Shown here: positions 52,326 to 54,483 of the stretch, in pieces
How positions within the stretch are numbered: position 1 is the first letter of the stretch
How the letters are laid out: each line of letters begins with the position of its first letter
Origin: JABMRP01 sp964444795
GTDB lineage: Bacteria > Planctomycetota > Planctomycetia > Pirellulales > Thermoguttaceae
Length of the DNA: 54,483 nucleotides
Reading direction: 5' to 3'
Assembly: GCA_964444795.1 (NCBI GenBank)
Contig: CAYUIQ010000021.1
Coordinates: 1-54,483 of the forward strand
Position numbers and translations under genes: made by a program
The notes under the pieces: model-generated
Database searches by the model: none
Seen by the model: only the letters and a program-made list of their open reading frames with translations
Told to the model about the DNA's origin: nothing

Positions 52326-53039
52326 TTACCGCAAACCGGTCGTCGGATAGAAGGGGATCGACGACGGGTTGCGGGCCTGGGGAATAACGACCGGCGGGCG
52401 GGAGTCGATCGGCGGCAGCGGTTGGATATCGCCCATCCGGGGCGGTTCGCGTTGCGGTTCTTGCCAAGGGGGCGTTTCCGGGGCGTCCCACGTCGCGGGG
52501 GGATTCTTCTCCATCAAGGACGGCCCGGCCGTGTCATCGCGCCGAATGGGAGCCAACGGTACCGCGGCGCTGAGGTCGCTGAGGCTTACCGGGCGAAGCG
52601 ACGCCGGAAGTGCCGGGTGCGTGGCGATGGCGTCTTCCGCCAGCAATGCCGGAAGGGGCGCTGGCGCCGTTTCCTCGGTCGGTAGGGGCTCGGCAACGGC
52701 TTCGGTTTCGGGTGGCACTTCCGGTTCGGCGGCCGCCACCGATTCGGACGGTACGATCGGTTCGGCGACCGGGTCGGCGAGCGGCTCTTCGAGTCGTTCC
52801 GCAACCGGCCCTTCGACCGCGTCGCTCGTTTCGACAACCACCGGCTGGGGAGTCTCTATCGTTTGGGGTGGAGACGCCGATGGTTGCGAAACTTCGGACG
52901 CCGGCGCCGAACCGGACCAGGGTAGTTCGAGATGGACCCGGGCGGCCGTCTGCCGCACCGACGGGTATCGGGACACAAGATACCCGATGCCCAGCACGCT
53001 CACGGCCAGGGCAAGGATCGTCGAGGTGAACTTGGGCAT
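52326..53039 (-). CDS. Pro/Glu-rich membrane-anchored protein
   Basis: Protein of 237 aa. One transmembrane segment near the N-terminus (about 5-25, STILALAVSVLGIGYLVS) is followed by a long disordered region rich in Pro, Glu, Ala and Val (about 50-237) with many VAEP/EPLADPVAEP-like units. It has no recognised domain and may be a spacer or periplasm-spanning protein. ATG 53039 is preceded by AAGG at 9 nt. It is convergent with the propeller gene and divergent from the hydrolase gene. Confidence 0.65.
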   Translation of the reverse strand: MPKFTSTILALAVSVLGIGYLVSRYPSVRQTAARVHLELPWSGSAPASEVSQPSASPPQTIETPQPVVVETSDAVEGPVAERLEEPLADPVAEPIVPSESVAAAEPEVPPETEAVAEPLPTEETAPAPLPALLAEDAIATHPALPASLRPVSLSDLSAAVPLAPIRRDDTAGPSLMEKNPPATWDAPETPPWQEPQREPPRMGDIQPLPPIDSRPPVVIPQARNPSSIPFYPTTGLR

Positions 53040-53162
53040 AATTCCAAACCTTCTCCGCTGGATGCGTCCCCATCGACGACCGACAAACCATACACCACAA
53101 AGGAGCCCGGTCAAGCCGCCGACCCCGGCACAACCGGCATGGGCCAAGAATTAACGCCCGCC

Positions 53163-53254
53163 GAGGCGCTGTGGATTGGGTCGGGAAAACTTTGTTGATT
53201 TCAGCGCCTCGCATTCAGATGCAACTCGTGCCTTTTCCGTGTTTCCGGCACGAG
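53163..53254. repeat. Two inverted repeats in a divergent intergenic region
   Basis: Nine-bp perfect arms GAGGCGCTG/CAGCGCCTC (53163-53171, 53202-53210), followed by 8-bp arms CTCGTGCC/GGCACGAG (53225-53232, 53247-53254). They lie in the 359-nt space between the Pro/Glu-rich protein and the hydrolase, where they could serve as operators or leader hairpins. No gene is supported in this space. Confidence 0.45.
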
Positions 53255-53398
53255 CACACTTCTCGGAAAAACCGAAAACACTCGCTTCCCCTTCGATACA
53301 AAGGACCGCACCGACCGGGAACCGGCAGAAGTCGAACCCCGGATCTTCCCGATGTCGGGAAAGGATTGGGCACCCGCGTGGAGATAGAAAAGAATCCC

Positions 53399-54415
53399 AT
53401 GGCAAAGCCTGCGAGATGTAACGAATGTCGTGAACGGCCGGATGATCCGCCCGCCGACACAACCGGGCCGGTGCGATGGTTGCTTCGCTGGTCCCGCGGC
53501 GTCGTGTTGGCCCTGGCCGTGACGGGCATCGGCATGATGTCGGCCGGCGGATGCGCGCGGAACTTGGGAAAGGCGATCGCCAGCGCGCCGAACCGCCTGA
53601 ATCTGCTGGCAAGCGACGCCAATCCGCTTCCGCCGGCCGTTTGCCTTGCCGGAGTCGACTGCCAGTTTCCCGTGCGCGTCGGTCCCCCGGAAGCCACACT
53701 CTCGGTTGCCCTACTCGATCCGCCGCCGGAGATCGGGCCGCCTCGGGGGACCATTCTCGTGTCGCACGGATTCTACGGGCAGAGTCTGGGAATGATGGGT
53801 ACCGCCCGGCGATTGGCGGAGGCCGGGTATCGGGCCGTGTTGGTCGACTCGCGCGGGCACGGGCGATCCAGCGGCAAGTGGCTCACGTACGGTCCTCGTG
53901 AAGCGGCCGATCTCTCGCAGGTGATCGATGCGCTGGATTGTCGCGGGCTGCTGGTCGAACCGCTGGGTGCCTACGGGGTTTCGTACGGCGCGACCGCGTC
54001 GATCCATCTGGCCGGTCGCGACCCGCGGGTCAAGGCCGTGGTAGCCGTGGCGCCGTTTTGCTCGATGCGCAAGGAGGTTCCCCACTATGCCCGATCGGCC
54101 GTGTTCGGCGTGGGAAGGAACCTCGACGAGGAAACGGTTCAAGAGGCGATCGACGAAGCGGGGCGGCTGGGAGGGTTCGACCCCGACCTTTCCAACGCGG
54201 CCCTGGCCATAACGCAAACGACCGCGCCGGTGTTGATTATCCACGGGACGAGCGACCGGCTGGTTCCCCACCAAAACGCATTTCGGCTGCGCGACGCCGC
54301 ACCGGAACACGCGCGCGTCGTATTGATCCCCAGCCGCGGCCACACGGGCATCTTTTTCGACCCCGACCACCAAACCGCCCGACACACCCGGGCGTGGTTC
54401 GAGCGGTGGCTTTGA
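53399..54415 (+). CDS. Lipoprotein alpha/beta hydrolase
   Basis: Protein of 338 aa. A hydrophobic segment (about 33-50) ends in a lipobox-like SAGGC with Cys52, suggesting a lipid-anchored protein. The alpha/beta-hydrolase fold follows (about 95-338), with an HGFYG oxyanion region (123-127), nucleophile Ser195 (GVSYGA), Asp286 (GTSDRLVP) and His315 (GHTG). The substrate is unknown; an esterase or acyl-peptidase-like role is plausible. The start is ATG 53399, without a close Shine-Dalgarno (GGAG lies about 17 nt upstream); a GTG at 53378 is an alternative. The N-terminus before the anchor (1-25) is hydrophilic and Cys/Pro-rich. Confidence 0.85.
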   Translation: MAKPARCNECRERPDDPPADTTGPVRWLLRWSRGVVLALAVTGIGMMSAGGCARNLGKAIASAPNRLNLLASDANPLPPAVCLAGVDCQFPVRVGPPEATLSVALLDPPPEIGPPRGTILVSHGFYGQSLGMMGTARRLAEAGYRAVLVDSRGHGRSSGKWLTYGPREAADLSQVIDALDCRGLLVEPLGAYGVSYGATASIHLAGRDPRVKAVVAVAPFCSMRKEVPHYARSAVFGVGRNLDEETVQEAIDEAGRLGGFDPDLSNAALAITQTTAPVLIIHGTSDRLVPHQNAFRLRDAAPEHARVVLIPSRGHTGIFFDPDHQTARHTRAWFERWL

Positions 54416-54430
54416 TGAAGTGGTTCCCCC

Positions 54431-54449
54431 CCTCTCCCTCTGGGAGAGG
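54431..54449. repeat. REP-type palindrome at window end
   Basis: CCTCTCCC/GGGAGAGG arms (54431-54438, 54442-54449) with a 3-nt loop, followed by GCGAGCGCAGCGAGCC and GTGAGGGC. This is a widespread REP-like palindrome pattern in GC-rich bacteria. It lies 15 nt past the hydrolase stop and could act as its terminator; the element runs to the end of the window. Confidence 0.65.
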
Positions 54450-54483
54450 ACGGCGAGCGCAGCGAGCCAGGTGAGGGCTTTTG

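Noticed and set aside
53310..53345. tRNA-like GTTCGA segment on the minus strand
   Set aside because: A T-loop-like string is present, but no acceptor, D or anticodon stem can be formed around it.
1..54483. CRISPR array, phage or plasmid functions, integrase or intact insertion sequence
   Set aside because: No regularly spaced repeats, cas genes, integrases, transposases or replication genes were seen; the repeats present are short dispersed palindromes.

Overview
The window is high-GC bacterial DNA carrying gene families typical of Planctomycetota: two giant secreted PQQ-like beta-propeller proteins with methyltransferase-like folds, a DUF1080 protein, a Tat-exported Gfo/Idh/MocA oxidoreductase, a DUF4832 protein, a small basic protein of DUF6800 type, a membrane-anchored Ser/Thr kinase, and many small dispersed palindromes. 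A planctomycete, probably of the Pirellulales and their relatives, is the best guess. This rests on gene content only. I saw no rRNA, tRNA, CRISPR array, phage region or intact insertion sequence.

Layout. 0.1-4.9 kb: DUF1080 gene followed by a 1336-aa propeller/methyltransferase/malectin protein (minus strand). 5.1-8.4 kb: a two-gene unit encoding a fused 2-oxoacid dehydrogenase E1 (alpha+beta) and a lipoyl domain fused to a KAS III ketosynthase. 8.7-16.8 kb: housekeeping and signalling genes (greA, hemB, Ser/Thr kinase, polytopic membrane protein, truB, 61-aa basic protein, cheD). 17.1-25.5 kb: a four-gene minus-strand operon for L-rhamnose use (URO-D-like protein, GH106 rhamnosidase, rhaA, NCS1-type permease). 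25.9-28.0 kb: exported oxidoreductase and HEAT-repeat protein. 28.1-28.9 kb: cold-shock protein and an HTH protein. 29.1-38.6 kb: a chemosensory block (response regulator-phosphatase, then CZB protein, MCP, CheW, CheR, CheW, hybrid CheA and CheB in transcription order) with no flagellar genes. 39.1-42.5 kb: sugar/H+ symporter and GH27 alpha-galactosidase. 43.4-45.4 kb: a solitary Ni,Fe carbon monoxide dehydrogenase. 45.5-47.3 kb: ECF sigma factor, small membrane protein and signal peptidase I. 47.4-54.4 kb: DUF4832 protein, second propeller/methyltransferase protein, a Pro/Glu-rich anchored protein and a lipoprotein alpha/beta hydrolase.

How the genes may work together. Polysaccharide breakdown is a main theme. 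The rhamnosidase and rhamnose isomerase sit with a permease in one operon, and alpha-galactosidase sits with a sugar porter in another. Both operons start from an almost identical 49-nt promoter core (47/49 positions), which suggests shared control or a reused promoter module.

The most promising undescribed system is the E1 plus lipoyl-KAS III pair. It has the parts to decarboxylate a 2-oxoacid, load the acyl group on a lipoyl arm and pass it straight to a ketosynthase without an E2 acyltransferase or acyl-CoA. The second strong observation is that the two large propeller/methyltransferase proteins carry the same modules in circularly permuted order. Intergenic regions hold at least six families of palindromic repeats, and one short palindromic repeat lies in frame inside cheR.
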